Shown here one piece after another: positions 9,288 to 18,775 of a stretch of DNA of 64,000 bases. The position numbers and the translations under genes were made by a program. Positions within the stretch are counted from its first letter, which is position 1; each line of letters begins with the position of its first letter. The notes under the pieces were generated by a model. It had not been told where the DNA came from, made no database searches, and saw only the letters and a list, made by a program, of their open reading frames with translations. The stretch covers positions 62,001 through 126,000 of the forward strand of contig NZ_JAPDVG010000002.1 of assembly GCF_026015625.1 (NCBI RefSeq). The letters run 5' to 3'. The DNA is from Segatella copri (lineage in GTDB: Bacteria > Bacteroidota > Bacteroidia > Bacteroidales > Bacteroidaceae).

Positions 9288-10330
9288 TTAACGTCTTTTA
9301 TTCTCAATACGCTTAAACACATAATATTTGATAACGTGCGAAAAGCAGATCGCACCAATCAATGTAGTGAGACAAGTTGCAACATAGAGCATATCATTAT
9401 TGTGAATGAATCTTTCTAAATGAAGCATACTTGACACTCTATAAAACATCATGTGACAGAGATAAATCTCCATACTGATACCACTCAGATACTTAGCGAC
9501 CCTGTTGTTCAATACAATATCTTTAGAACCTATGGCATACATCAGCCAAGCAGCAAAGGCCAATAAATCTGGCAAGATAAACAAGTCCTTGATATCAACA
9601 ACAAATCTTAATACGGTAAGTACAAAGCATGATTCCAAAGTTATTATCCAATGTTTCTCCACCCAACTCTTGATACCCTGACGATAGAGATAAATCATAC
9701 CACCAGAGATAAAGAAAGGAGCACTATTAATAATATTACTACGACAGAATCCATTACCATTATTAAAAGTATCTATTGCTATATAACAGAATAGCAGTGA
9801 TGACACTAGTACCATCCATCCTCGCTTCTTATTATCAAGCAAGAAGGTAAAGAAAGGAAAAAGCATATAGAACGTAAATACCGTACCTAGGAACCATCCC
9901 ACACCTATCACTTCAATATGTGGATTAGGCAAGAGATTAAAGCACATTGTCAAATCTGCAAAGCTTTGACAGAACGAACTCCAGGATGGTTCCATCACAA
10001 AGCTAATCATCACCATCATGGCGAAGAATGGCCAGGTATGATGATAGCGCTTAGCATAGAACTTTGCAGGAGTTATTGCACCTGACTTTATACGTTCATA
10101 ATATCCACAGCACATACTGAATGCGCTAATAATCATGAACAGCAATGTGAAATTTGTGAACCACGGAATCACATTGCCAGTCAAGATGTTATCACTTGGC
10201 TTAATCATAAGATTAGCCCGAACGTGCATCAGCACAATACCTACAGCAGCGTAAGCACGCAACCCATCCAGCGAAGAGTAATTTTCTCTTACTTTTGCTG
10301 ATGTGGGGGGGTAAGTTGAGTCTTATTCAT
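9288..10330 (-). CDS. Acyltransferase 3 family O-acyltransferase, out of frame at a G7 tract (phase OFF)
   Basis: From the ATG at 10330 the frame reads MNKTQLTPPHQQK and stops. The long frame begins inside ...SLDGLRAYAAVGIVLMH, the usual start of OafA-type membrane acyltransferases. Adding one base to the C run (G7 on the plus strand, 10305-10311) joins the two into an intact 347-residue protein. Several membrane helices and the family histidine (VLMHV) follow. These enzymes acetylate sugars on the glycan, using acyl-CoA, in the cytoplasmic membrane. The upstream neighbour, a second acyltransferase, ends 7 bp away. A sequencing error in the homopolymer is the alternative explanation. Confidence 0.8.
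10305..10311. repeat. Homopolymeric G7 tract (phase switch, gene off)
   Basis: Seven G on the plus strand lie about 20 bases inside the acyltransferase gene that starts at 10330. Eight (or five) would restore the frame. Confidence 0.7.
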
Positions 10331-10337
10331 TTTTGTT

Positions 10338-11313
10338 TTATTTCAATCCGAACAATACTTTAGTAAAGTGAGTTTTGTTTAATACATATCGATGCAAGAT
10401 TATTGGGCAAACAACACCACAACCAACAACTACAGAAGCATTGATGATAAACAGTACATCATTTCCATCAGTAAGGAATGGAATTCTATGTACTACAGCC
10501 TTGGCAAAACCTTCAAAAGTTGTATGGAAAAGGTAGATGATATAGCTCGAAGAGGATACACCCATCAACCATTCGTTACTTTTATGATTCAATTTTTCTA
10601 TGAGAGAAGAAAAAGCCATTACCGCTGCGATACCAAGGTAAGGCAGAAGCATTGATATTTGCCCCCCCCATATCCATCAAATTTATACCCTCTGCAACAG
10701 CGAAAAATCCAAAAACACACCACGCAGGAACCTTGCTGATAAAGGAAATTTGTTGCTTCCAATCACAGCAGACAACACCAAGCATAAAATACACCGCCAT
10801 ACCTTGAAACTGTCTAAGACAGAATACGTCAGGTAAGAAATTTGGTATATAATGCAATACTATAGCAAAGATAAACAACCCCAATCTCATTTGTTTAGTC
10901 TTAAACAAAGGTGAAAAAACAAACATCCACCACAATGCCCAAATGAACCAAAGGAAATATCCCGCTTCTGGTAGATATAACATTTTCACATAAGACATCC
11001 ACGTCACTGGATTCTCCACATAGGCATGTCCTTCAGTAAGCAGTTTTATAGTAATGACAATAGCCGATACCGACAAATACGGCACCATCAGCCTTTTTAC
11101 TTTTTTCAAAAGGAAATCCTTATACGGAATATCCTTTTTCGTTGCCATATAAATAAAGCCACTAGCAAACATAAACAAAGGCATGTGAAAAGTATATATA
11201 ACATCATGTACCCCAACATACCACTGTGGTGAGTAGACTGGCACATAATGCCCTACCACGACCAATATAATACATATAGCCTTCGCTACATCAAATGAAA
11301 TTAATCTTTGCAT
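10338..11313 (-). CDS. Acyltransferase 3 family membrane O-acyltransferase, out of frame at a G8 tract (phase OFF)
   Basis: The ATG at 11313 opens MQRLISFDVAKAICIILVVV, a family-3 acyltransferase N-terminus with the histidine in VVGHYVPV. After about 215 residues the frame reaches GATATG followed by a run of eight G (minus strand; 10662-10669) and goes into a short wrong frame ending ...SHRKIES. The remaining ~104 residues (helices continuing to 10338) are in another frame. With seven G the two halves join as a 324-residue protein. The predicted role is O-acetylation of the exopolysaccharide. It is cotranscribed with the acyltransferase 7 bp downstream. Both genes of the pair are off in this sequence. 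Confidence 0.8.
10662..10669. repeat. Homopolymeric C8 tract (G8 in the gene), phase switch, gene off
   Basis: Eight C on the plus strand lie about two thirds into the acyltransferase gene. Seven would restore one continuous 324-residue frame. Confidence 0.7.
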
Positions 11314-11381
11314 AATCTATTGTTTATAATATTTTGGCTCAAGTTCTCTTAAAGGACTTATGACTCTCCACAGCATAACAC

Positions 11382-12311
11382 TTATTCGACCTTATAGTCA
11401 TACAACCTAAAGGAGCTTTTAAGCTGCACCAACAATTGCTTAGTAGTTTCTTCCAAACTGGAATAATAAATACATGGATACATAGACCCACCTTCACAAG
11501 TCTTAGCATCTGACTCGGCTTTGCATTTTCGAAACTCTTTCCAAGATTCTAAATACGAAAAATCAGGTTCCAAGTCTTTTTTGTTATCTTTAATGTATTC
11601 TATAAGTTGATTCAAATTATTATCTGCTTTTTCAAACTTCACATAAGCATCATTATTCATAGAAGCCTGAGTATAGTCAAAACCAGGATATAAAATATCG
11701 CTAACTATATTATCTATAAATTGAGCAAACAATATTGCATCATCTATCATTTGCATGACCATAGGATTCTCCAGCTTATTCATAAAAGCACCTTCATGGC
11801 ACATAATATGCCTAGCCTTGAATATCAAATCAACAGATTCAATATAAAGAGAAGCAGCCTTTCTTGCATCATTTTCAGACACGGAAGATTTTAATTCAAT
11901 ATCAACTATTTTTTCCATCAATTTGCTCTTTACATCCATGTTCAAAAGTTGGCCAAATTGATCCATTACCTGATAAACGGAATTGCATGAGAAATAGTAA
12001 GAAAGATAATCACCCAAAGTAACCTCATTATTTTGAAAAGCATCAATGACATCAAAATCCATACGTAAATCTTTCAGGAACTTGACTTTCTTGAGATTAC
12101 AACGATACTTCGGCATATCTATGATTTCTGCATACAATTGACGGAAATGCTCTTCAAACAAAGATACTATCTTTACTGGCACATATTCCAACAACTCACT
12201 GTCCTGAACATCTTTGTATTTATTTGCCAAATTAGTCAAAGAAAACAGTTCATAAGTTGTACCTCTTGACCGTTTAAGAGATCCTTTAATATCTTCAAAC
12301 TTTTTTATCAT
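11382..12311 (-). CDS. HEPN-like protein with LprI-like C-terminus
   Basis: The 309-residue protein is soluble and helical. In the middle it has FKARHIMCHEG (165-174), an R-x4-H motif (Arg167, His172) of the kind that forms the active site of HEPN ribonucleases. The last ~65 residues resemble the lysozyme-inhibitor LprI/DUF1311 pattern: a Trp followed by YR/FR-type residues and two Cys (WKEFRKCKAESDAKTCEGGS). HEPN proteins are common in defence and toxin systems, so an RNA-cleaving defence role is plausible but inferred. It stands alone in the glycan operon with about 70 bp on its 3' side. The start ATG at 12311 fits. Confidence 0.55.
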   Translation of the reverse strand: MIKKFEDIKGSLKRSRGTTYELFSLTNLANKYKDVQDSELLEYVPVKIVSLFEEHFRQLYAEIIDMPKYRCNLKKVKFLKDLRMDFDVIDAFQNNEVTLGDYLSYYFSCNSVYQVMDQFGQLLNMDVKSKLMEKIVDIELKSSVSENDARKAASLYIESVDLIFKARHIMCHEGAFMNKLENPMVMQMIDDAILFAQFIDNIVSDILYPGFDYTQASMNNDAYVKFEKADNNLNQLIEYIKDNKKDLEPDFSYLESWKEFRKCKAESDAKTCEGGSMYPCIYYSSLEETTKQLLVQLKSSFRLYDYKVE

Positions 12312-12493
12312 ACTATATTATTTCCTTTTTTACTTATATAAATCCAAGATTGGGGCGTAAACTCGCCCCCTATTTAAATCTATAGGACTGTCATATGAAA
12401 CAGGTATCTCAATTTCAATTGCCATTTTTCCTTGCTTACAAAAGAACAAACGGACTGGCACACCATCCAACTTAGCGTCCATGAACTATAAAT

Positions 12494-12601
12494 TCAGCGA
12501 AGCATTTTGCTGTGTTTAAATACCTTCTCACTTTTCAGGTGCTTGATGATTTGCCTGGCATTCATATAAGCTTGTAAACCTTCATTTACCTTAACAAGAT
12601 G
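12494..12601 (-). pseudogene. In-frame 35-codon extension after the pyruvyltransferase stop
   Basis: Directly after the TAG of the gene at 12602 the same frame stays open for 35 codons (starting HLVKVNEGLQAYMNARQI), then stops at TGA. The residue composition looks coding. It may be the lost tail of that protein, cut by a nonsense change, or chance. Confidence 0.35.
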
Positions 12602-13750
12602 CTATCCCAATGCCTGTCTCAAATACTCCCACATCCTATCTCTATATATCAAAGTTTTCTCCTCAACAATCTTCCAATCAATTTCTTTATCCATTACAGC
12701 TACCAAATCAGAATTGGCATTTACTCTTCTGCCATTCAAACCAAGGTTTCCACAAACGGTGTCGATGCGAGAATTCTTGGAAGCCCCCGAAGTCGCAGCA
12801 TATCTGTTGAATATCACGAATTGTTTTTTCATAAGAATGCTAAAGGCACAACCATGGAAAGAATCTGTAAAAACATACTCCGCGCCACGAAGAATATTCA
12901 AGAACTTATTCGGATCTACGTCAAATGGAGTGATGTCACCAAAGTTTTCATCATATTCCACATACTGATCCAAGAACTTCAAGAAGACTATCTTCATTTC
13001 TTTTTCTTTGGCGAACTTTTTTACCGCCTCACGATAAGCAATGTTCGAACCTAAGAAATAGCAGAAGATATATGGCTCATTATAAACTTTTTCTTCAGGC
13101 ACAAGCTTATTCCATTGTTCCTTGTCAAAAGCAAATACAGGATCCATCAATACAGGCACATCCCTTCCTGTCAGTTCCTTGACAATCTCAGCACCTCTAT
13201 TCTCACGACAACTCACATAATTAATTCTTTGTAAGTATTCTGCTGTAGCACGTCTCTGGTACCATGGAATCTGACTGACTCCAAAACTAGATGCAAAAGA
13301 AATCTTCTTGACTCCATCAGGCACAAACTTCAAATTATAGAAATTTGTACCAAGACCTGCTGGAGACCACAATTGGTCACTACAAGTTACTACAGCATCA
13401 AACCTTGATGCAATTTTCTGAATGTCAGAATAATATGCGCCAAAGATTTCATACTTATCAAAATACTTGGCGTCATACTCTTTGAAGAGTTTCCTTCTCT
13501 GAGCCAATAGAGGAGCTACCTCAGGATGCTTCTTATAAGCATGACTGCGACTCAAGTCCTCCAACTTGTCTTGGCGGAAAGTAGCATCAAATATGCGAGG
13601 TAAAGATTTAATCTTAAACCACAATCCTGCTTTCCCATAATGGATAACTTTACATTCTTGCCCCAATTCTTCCATCACTCTTAGTGTGGCAAGAGCTTGA
13701 AGTTTGCTTCCATAATTTATCTGTTCATATTTCAAACAAAGTCCTATCAT
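12602..13750 (-). CDS. Polysaccharide pyruvyl transferase family protein
   Basis: The 382-residue protein has the family landmarks: an N-terminal SKLQALATL region, VVTCSDQLWSP, DPVF and the C-terminal DSFHGCAFSIL block containing the conserved His. Members add ketal-linked pyruvate to sugars of capsules and exopolysaccharides, using phosphoenolpyruvate, in the cytoplasm. The gene begins 2 bp after the F420-hydrogenase-beta-like gene, a pairing often seen in glycan loci. The stop may be premature (see 12494-12601), but the conserved block is intact, so it is likely functional. Confidence 0.85.
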   Translation of the reverse strand: MIGLCLKYEQINYGSKLQALATLRVMEELGQECKVIHYGKAGLWFKIKSLPRIFDATFRQDKLEDLSRSHAYKKHPEVAPLLAQRRKLFKEYDAKYFDKYEIFGAYYSDIQKIASRFDAVVTCSDQLWSPAGLGTNFYNLKFVPDGVKKISFASSFGVSQIPWYQRRATAEYLQRINYVSCRENRGAEIVKELTGRDVPVLMDPVFAFDKEQWNKLVPEEKVYNEPYIFCYFLGSNIAYREAVKKFAKEKEMKIVFLKFLDQYVEYDENFGDITPFDVDPNKFLNILRGAEYVFTDSFHGCAFSILMKKQFVIFNRYAATSGASKNSRIDTVCGNLGLNGRRVNANSDLVAVMDKEIDWKIVEEKTLIYRDRMWEYLRQALG

Positions 13751-13752
13751 AC

Positions 13753-15066
13753 TTATTTCCCTTTATTTATAAAATCTATCAAAAACCACAAATACTTTCT
13801 ACGTCCAACGAATTGCTGCGCCAAGCAAACTATTTCAGAGATATAGTCTTTTATTCTTGGCTTTTCAAACGACTTGTCATAAACTGGTGTCTTACGTCCC
13901 ATTAATTTATCCATATTGACGACCGCTTTGGCACGTCGCTTCTTTGGATAAAGCATAGCTGCTTGACTATCATTTAACACTTGTGCAGACACGTCATCCA
14001 TTTTGATGTATCCTTCCTTTGCAGCATTCTCAAATTGTGTTTCCCAATACTCGCTTCGAGTAATCCAAGAACTGATGCCAACTTCATCCTTATCGTAGGG
14101 AGCAATGTGAATGTCGCCAAAGCAAACATCAGCCAATTCTCCATAGTGGTCGATACAAGTTAAACAGCGATGTGGCTTAAAAAAACTTCTTAGCATCGGA
14201 CCATAGTACGAGGTGTAGGGAATTGAAATCTTTTGCAAAGATTCCGATTCCCTACACCTCGTACACAAGCTATTAGTACGAGGTGAAGGGAATTCCTCAC
14301 CACCGCCACCATGCAGGATGGTCAGCTTTCCCAAACATCCCTCATCACGATAAGCAAAATACTTGATATTTGATTTTTTCACACCATAATGTCTGAAAAT
14401 ATAATCCTGCCCATTAAAGGTTCTACCAGAGGAGCAATAGATAGAGAAATAGCCAACCACATGTTCCCTAAAGCGCCTGTCAATGGCTGCACGTTTACGA
14501 AAGCCTTGTATATGACAAGGCGTACCCACCACTACAAACTTTCCTTCCGAACGAGCAATCTCATTGCCAACCTTATTTAATGCCACAGGACAATACTTGG
14601 AACTTTGAGCGTTGATTACCTCATCAGCAGTTCTTGCGATAAAAGAAATCGGGGTGATGTGGTCATCCCCATAACCTGTTACTAATGCACCATCTATGAT
14701 GTTCTTCTCCAACAGGTAGATAAGAAATTGTGAAACCATACCACCACTGGCAGAATGGTAGCGAATAGCATCATCAAGACTATAACCTGTATGCAGTCCG
14801 ATATATCTACCAATATACTTATCTTCCTTGGTGCAGGTATCCACAAAATGCTCTTTAGCAATGCTTACAAGATTAACACCAACTCCAGGACACACTTTCA
14901 GACAACGCCCACATTTATTTCCCAAGCATAAAGACTTGTCGAGTCTTGGACGATGCTCACCATGAATTCGAACGATAGATATTGCTTGTTTCGGACATAC
15001 GTCCTCGCAGATACCACAACCTGTGCAAAGATTATTTTTTACTGTATATGTTATGTTATTTAGCAT
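13753..15066 (-). CDS. Coenzyme F420 hydrogenase/dehydrogenase beta-type iron-sulfur protein
   Basis: The 437-residue protein starts with two 4Fe-4S ferredoxin motifs, CTGCGICEDVCP (about 15-26) and CGRCLKVCP (about 52-60), followed by the beta-subunit domain and a CLTCIDH...FGDIH block. In glycan loci these proteins pair with pyruvyl transferase-like enzymes and are thought to carry out a redox step on a sugar. The exact reaction is not established. The start overlaps the previous gene's end by 11 bp, implying translational coupling. An in-frame insert of about 20 residues (EEFPSPRT...SESLQK) is produced by a quasi-palindrome at 14206-14294. Family members usually lack it, so it may be a recent mutation. 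Confidence 0.85.
   Translation of the reverse strand: MLNNITYTVKNNLCTGCGICEDVCPKQAISIVRIHGEHRPRLDKSLCLGNKCGRCLKVCPGVGVNLVSIAKEHFVDTCTKEDKYIGRYIGLHTGYSLDDAIRYHSASGGMVSQFLIYLLEKNIIDGALVTGYGDDHITPISFIARTADEVINAQSSKYCPVALNKVGNEIARSEGKFVVVGTPCHIQGFRKRAAIDRRFREHVVGYFSIYCSSGRTFNGQDYIFRHYGVKKSNIKYFAYRDEGCLGKLTILHGGGGEEFPSPRTNSLCTRCRESESLQKISIPYTSYYGPMLRSFFKPHRCLTCIDHYGELADVCFGDIHIAPYDKDEVGISSWITRSEYWETQFENAAKEGYIKMDDVSAQVLNDSQAAMLYPKKRRAKAVVNMDKLMGRKTPVYDKSFEKPRIKDYISEIVCLAQQFVGRRKYLWFLIDFINKGK
14206..14294. repeat. Quasi-palindrome with a third direct copy inside a coding region
   Basis: An 18-bp arm (GTACGAGGTGTAGGGAAT, 14206-14223) has a perfect reverse copy at 14247-14264. The 22-base interior is itself nearly palindromic. 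A third copy in direct orientation with one mismatch lies at 14276-14294. The layout fits a template-switch mutation that copied part of the gene inverted. Confidence 0.7.
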
Positions 15067-16159
15067 GGTTAAATATATCTATTAACATTTGGACAGAGTT
15101 TTCTGTTGTAAGATTTCTCCGATAACTTATGCAGTTATTAACAAACATTGCATTATTGTCAATGATTTCCTTCAACTCTTCTACACTCCAATTATCTTTA
15201 GCTATTCCTAAACGTTCTTTATCAATATATTCAGCTGAAGCAGGTTGCCAGTTTGTTAGAATAGGAGTACCAGAAACAATGGACTCGGGAATTGATACCA
15301 TATTCAAATCCTTACGTGTATTTACAAGAAAAGCCATAGAAGAACGAATATACTCATTCAATTTTGCTTGGGAAAGAAATCCTACGAATTTTACCGATTC
15401 TTCCAATTGTAGTTTCTTCACCAATAACTTAAGGTTATTTTCTTCCTCTCCACGACCTGCAATAACCAATCGTATATCTTCATATCCAGGAATATTATGT
15501 AAATGATAAAACTTTTCGATAATACCATCTACATTTTTGCGATAAACCAACTGAGAAGAGCTTATAATCTGCCTTTTCTTTTTGTCAGATTGGATAAATT
15601 TATCAACATTGATGCCATGATCTACTATTATAGATGATGTTTGCTTCAAGTATTGTTTGGTAAATCTATAAGCTGCAAAAGAACGAGGAACAACAACTTT
15701 GATATTACTCATACAAACAGGAACAACAACATTAAACCATACTTTAGATGGTATCTTGAATAATTTTTGTTGATGTTCCGTCTGCTCTTGCCACAAAACA
15801 GTTTTTAATGGGCAGATTTGAGCAGCCATCAAAGACTGAAAAGTGAAAACACCTCCTGAGATAACAAGATCATACTTCATATGATTCCGTTTAAGGAAAT
15901 GTTTCAGTTCTAAAGAAAACGGCAATGAAGAAGGCTTAAATATTTTCCTAAAATTACTTTTAAAGAACAACACTTCAACATCATACTCTTCCGTCTCTAT
16001 TGGCTTATAATCTGCTGAAGCTACTAAAGTTACATGATGCCCTAACTTCTTTGCCCCAAGACACATATTATATATCATTGTGTCTTTGATTGACTTCATC
16101 TTTGGAATTACCCCTTTTTCTGGAGTAAACAAAATAGCATTTAGAAAAAGTATATTCAT
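15056..16159 (-). CDS. Glycosyltransferase family 4
   Basis: The 367-residue GT-B enzyme begins MNILFLNAILFTPEKGV. VIAGRGEEENNLK and a C-terminal SIPESIVSGTPILT block carry the family glutamate. It would transfer a sugar from a nucleotide donor to the growing repeat unit. The 3' end overlaps the start of the F420-hydrogenase-beta-like gene by 11 bp (operon). The start region lies inside a degenerate gene remnant reading the same way (16068-16548), but the ATG at 16159 gives a complete N-terminal beta strand. Confidence 0.85.
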   Translation of the reverse strand: MNILFLNAILFTPEKGVIPKMKSIKDTMIYNMCLGAKKLGHHVTLVASADYKPIETEEYDVEVLFFKSNFRKIFKPSSLPFSLELKHFLKRNHMKYDLVISGGVFTFQSLMAAQICPLKTVLWQEQTEHQQKLFKIPSKVWFNVVVPVCMSNIKVVVPRSFAAYRFTKQYLKQTSSIIVDHGINVDKFIQSDKKKRQIISSSQLVYRKNVDGIIEKFYHLHNIPGYEDIRLVIAGRGEEENNLKLLVKKLQLEESVKFVGFLSQAKLNEYIRSSMAFLVNTRKDLNMVSIPESIVSGTPILTNWQPASAEYIDKERLGIAKDNWSVEELKEIIDNNAMFVNNCISYRRNLTTENSVQMLIDIFNHAK

Positions 16160-16548
16160 TTAAAAAATATTTTTGAATAATTTCATATATTCTTTTATGT
16201 TTGTCAATAAATGAATCTTCTTTTAGTGAATCACGAATCTTCTTGAACATCGCTCTACTCTCATATCCACAGTTCAAAGAATAACCTGCAAAAAATACAC
16301 TAATTGTACAATGCAGATAATCAGGACGTTTTATTGACCATAAAGGCATCTTAATATAATTTTCAAGGCTTCTTCCTATACAGAAAAATGTTGAGCCAAT
16401 ACATATACCAACATACTTGGCAAGAACGCTCATCCCCAGCAGATCAGAATAATGATTTCTAGAACAGAAAACCTTCTTCCTTTTCTCCTCCTACCAATTC
16501 TGGGAACATATAGTCCATGCAGTTATCATCCGTAATGATAATTAACCC
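16068..16548 (-). pseudogene. Degenerate glycan-locus gene remnant
   Basis: One frame gives LIIITDDNCMDYMFPELVGG and ends at a TAG; a shifted frame continues CSRNHYSDLLGMSVLAKYVG and on for about 130 residues, running into the start of the next gene. The two read as one protein broken by a frameshift and lacking its N-terminus. I cannot name the family. The position suggests a former glycosyltransferase or modification gene. Confidence 0.45.
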
Positions 16549-16616
16549 CTAAGAACACCCTAATACTTAATCGGATACCACATCTATAGTTTCATCTTCA
16601 ATATTCTAAAATAGTG

Positions 16617-17507
16617 TTATTTACAAACATAAAAATCTATTCCAAATTTATTTTTAGCCCAAACAGAAATAGACTCTATTTGAGCATCATTACGATTCTC
16701 ATTATCATTAACTTTACACAATGAAGCCTTCTGAGAAGCGAATATTGTAATCAACCCCGGACAATAGGTAGTTTTAACTATCTCTGTACCATTTAAGCGA
16801 CACATAAAATTTAGCCACAAATCATCCCCATAAAGACATGTTTGCTTAATGGTATCCGTATCAAAAAGATAACTATAATTAAAGGTTTTAGGAGGATAAA
16901 GAACACCACCTACACCTATAGGCATTATCATTTTTAAGCGTCTATCAGGCGATATGCAACTATGCCAACAAAGATATTTCTCTTTACTAACAGTAACAGC
17001 TTTTGTACATATTACACAACCTTTATGCTGTAGAGATGTTAAAACTAGCTGAGATATAAGTTTTGGGGGATAGATGATATCATCATCTACTGTTACAATA
17101 CTATTTTGTGGATACATTTGCATAGAATACAAATACTTTTTATGCGGCTTCATGTCATCTTCAACAAGATGTATAGTCAATCCTTTAGACTGAAGAGCCA
17201 AAAGTTTCTTTGGTAATATAGCCATAGTAGGAAACTGAACTCTGGATAGCCAAAGTACAACTTTCATATTTTGATAATCTTGATTTAATAAAGAAGCTAT
17301 AGTTATCCATACATCATTGATACGTGCTGGAAAAGATGTGAGTGAAACTATGATTGTATTAGAATCAACATTTACATTTTTGCAACATACAGGAATGAAA
17401 TAATTAGCATAAATATTTGTAAAAATGCGAACTCCATACCTAATACTACGCCAAAACAAACCTTGATTTGGTAGTTTACCATATAAAAAATCTAAAAAAT
17501 TAAGCAT
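16617..17507 (-). CDS. GT-A type glycosyltransferase
   Basis: The ATG at 17507 sits 2 bp past the stop of the previous gene and is preferred over an in-frame upstream start at 17552 that overlaps it. The 296-residue product has IIVSLTSFPARI followed by SLLNQDYQNMKVVLWLS, and VTVDDDIIYP, a DxD-like metal/nucleotide motif of GT-A enzymes. GDDLWLNF is a further conserved acidic block. The enzyme transfers a sugar within the repeat-unit pathway. It lies between a GT2 gene and a degraded gene. The donor is unknown. Confidence 0.8.
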   Translation of the reverse strand: MLNFLDFLYGKLPNQGLFWRSIRYGVRIFTNIYANYFIPVCCKNVNVDSNTIIVSLTSFPARINDVWITIASLLNQDYQNMKVVLWLSRVQFPTMAILPKKLLALQSKGLTIHLVEDDMKPHKKYLYSMQMYPQNSIVTVDDDIIYPPKLISQLVLTSLQHKGCVICTKAVTVSKEKYLCWHSCISPDRRLKMIMPIGVGGVLYPPKTFNYSYLFDTDTIKQTCLYGDDLWLNFMCRLNGTEIVKTTYCPGLITIFASQKASLCKVNDNENRNDAQIESISVWAKNKFGIDFYVCK

Positions 17508-17509
17508 AA

Positions 17510-18334
17510 TTAAATATTTGCCAAAGTTTTCTCTAAAGGAGACTTTACCCATCCCATTTTTTTCATATTATAATTATGATAAAGGCTGAAAAATGGAATA
17601 TATTTCTTTATAAACTTTCTTCTTCGACAGGTAATTAAATCTTCTTCTAATTGCTTTATCAAATTACTTGGAGCATTAAATGTTTTAAGTATATCAATGT
17701 TCTCTGAAATACTTTTATCGTAATTATCAGTTGAAGCACCACTATTGTTGTCAAACAACGCTACTATTACATCCTTATAGATATAAGTTGCCTCATGCAA
17801 AAATGCCTCTATGAAAAAACAATAATCTGCACTATTACGATATTTCAACCTAAATGGATATTTTAATTGAGTAGCTCTACGAATAAAAGTTGCCGGATGA
17901 TTGACAGGCATGGTCTCAAAATACGATTTAGTTAAAATATTTGGTTTCATATCTTTGTATCCATAATCCTGAAAGTATCTAGAGTTACATAATATAAAGT
18001 CTTCTCCTTTATCTACATATCCATTAAATACTTTTTCTATGGCATCAGGAGAGAAGAAAAAGTCTCCACAATTGCGGAATAAAATCCATTCACCAGAAGC
18101 TAGTTGTGCCCCTTTTTGCATAGCATCATAAATGCCTTTATCTGGTTCACTCACGTATTTTAACTTACCATCATATTTCTTGATGACATCTAATGTTCCA
18201 TCAGTACTAGCCCCATCAACTACTATATATTCCAAAAATGGATAGGTTTGCTTAAGCACATTAGATATTGTTTTCTCGATGTGAGAAACATCATTATAAA
18301 CTACAGTAATAACTGAAACTAATTTTGTATTCAT
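17510..18334 (-). CDS. Glycosyltransferase family 2
   Basis: The 274-residue protein starts at the ATG at 18334 (MNTKLVSVITVVYND), the canonical GT2 beginning. Longer reading from 18379 adds an unrelated-looking stretch. VDGASTDGTLDVIKKY, SEPDKGIYDAMQKG and GEWILFRNCGDFF match the NDP-sugar site and acidic motif of GT2. It adds one sugar to the repeat unit. The stop is followed after 2 bp by the start of the next glycosyltransferase. Function class is certain, specificity is not. Confidence 0.88.
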   Translation of the reverse strand: MNTKLVSVITVVYNDVSHIEKTISNVLKQTYPFLEYIVVDGASTDGTLDVIKKYDGKLKYVSEPDKGIYDAMQKGAQLASGEWILFRNCGDFFFSPDAIEKVFNGYVDKGEDFILCNSRYFQDYGYKDMKPNILTKSYFETMPVNHPATFIRRATQLKYPFRLKYRNSADYCFFIEAFLHEATYIYKDVIVALFDNNSGASTDNYDKSISENIDILKTFNAPSNLIKQLEEDLITCRRRKFIKKYIPFFSLYHNYNMKKMGWVKSPLEKTLANI

Positions 18335-18448
18335 AAATTTAATTCTTTTCTGTTCTATATTTAGGATGCAGCATAACATTTCTGCATACTATATGAGCAG
18401 GAGTTCCTACTAACTAACAATAGGGTTCAGTTTTAACGTTTTTATTAA

Positions 18449-18670
18449 TTATCGAACCCACTTTAATTTATTTTCTTGCCAAACTATTGCTCCAACTTTT
18501 CTATAATCAGGCAGAAAATTTACATCTAGATACGCATTTTGTTCATGAAAAAATCCAGTTAGGGAACTCTTGATTACCAAATTCAGAGACTATCATTTGC
18601 GATTTGAGCAAAATACCGATATTGGTTTTTCATCAACCAAATCTATTATCTTTTTGATTAGATCTTTCAT
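18449..18670 (-). pseudogene. Degraded gene remnant
   Basis: An ATG at 18670 opens MKDLIKKIIDLVDEKPISVF and stops after 25 codons. In another frame, FFHEQNAYLDVNFLPDYRKV and WQENKLKWVR end at a TAA at 18449. Together they look like a small gene broken by a frameshift and internal deletion. Its family is not recognised. It fills part of the 390-bp gap between two glycosyltransferase genes. Confidence 0.4.
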
Positions 18671-18712
18671 AATTATCTCCTATCTTATTTTTTAATGAAT
18701 CGTTTTTTCTAT

Positions 18713-18746
18713 GTCCATGACGTCATAACAATATACCGTCATGGAC
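18713..18746 (-). terminator. Hairpin 30 bp after a glycosyltransferase stop
   Basis: GTCCATGACG at 18713-18722 pairs with CGTCATGGAC at 18737-18746, a perfect 10-bp stem with a 14-base loop. It lies just beyond the stop at 18776. No long T run follows on the minus strand, so it may be a weak terminator or processing site. Confidence 0.4.
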
Positions 18747-18775
18747 TGGAATTTTGGGTTGTATCATAGGAATAT

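Noticed and set aside
16377..16548. Complete glycosyltransferase call for the remnant
   Set aside because: Frame is broken and no family motif is left.
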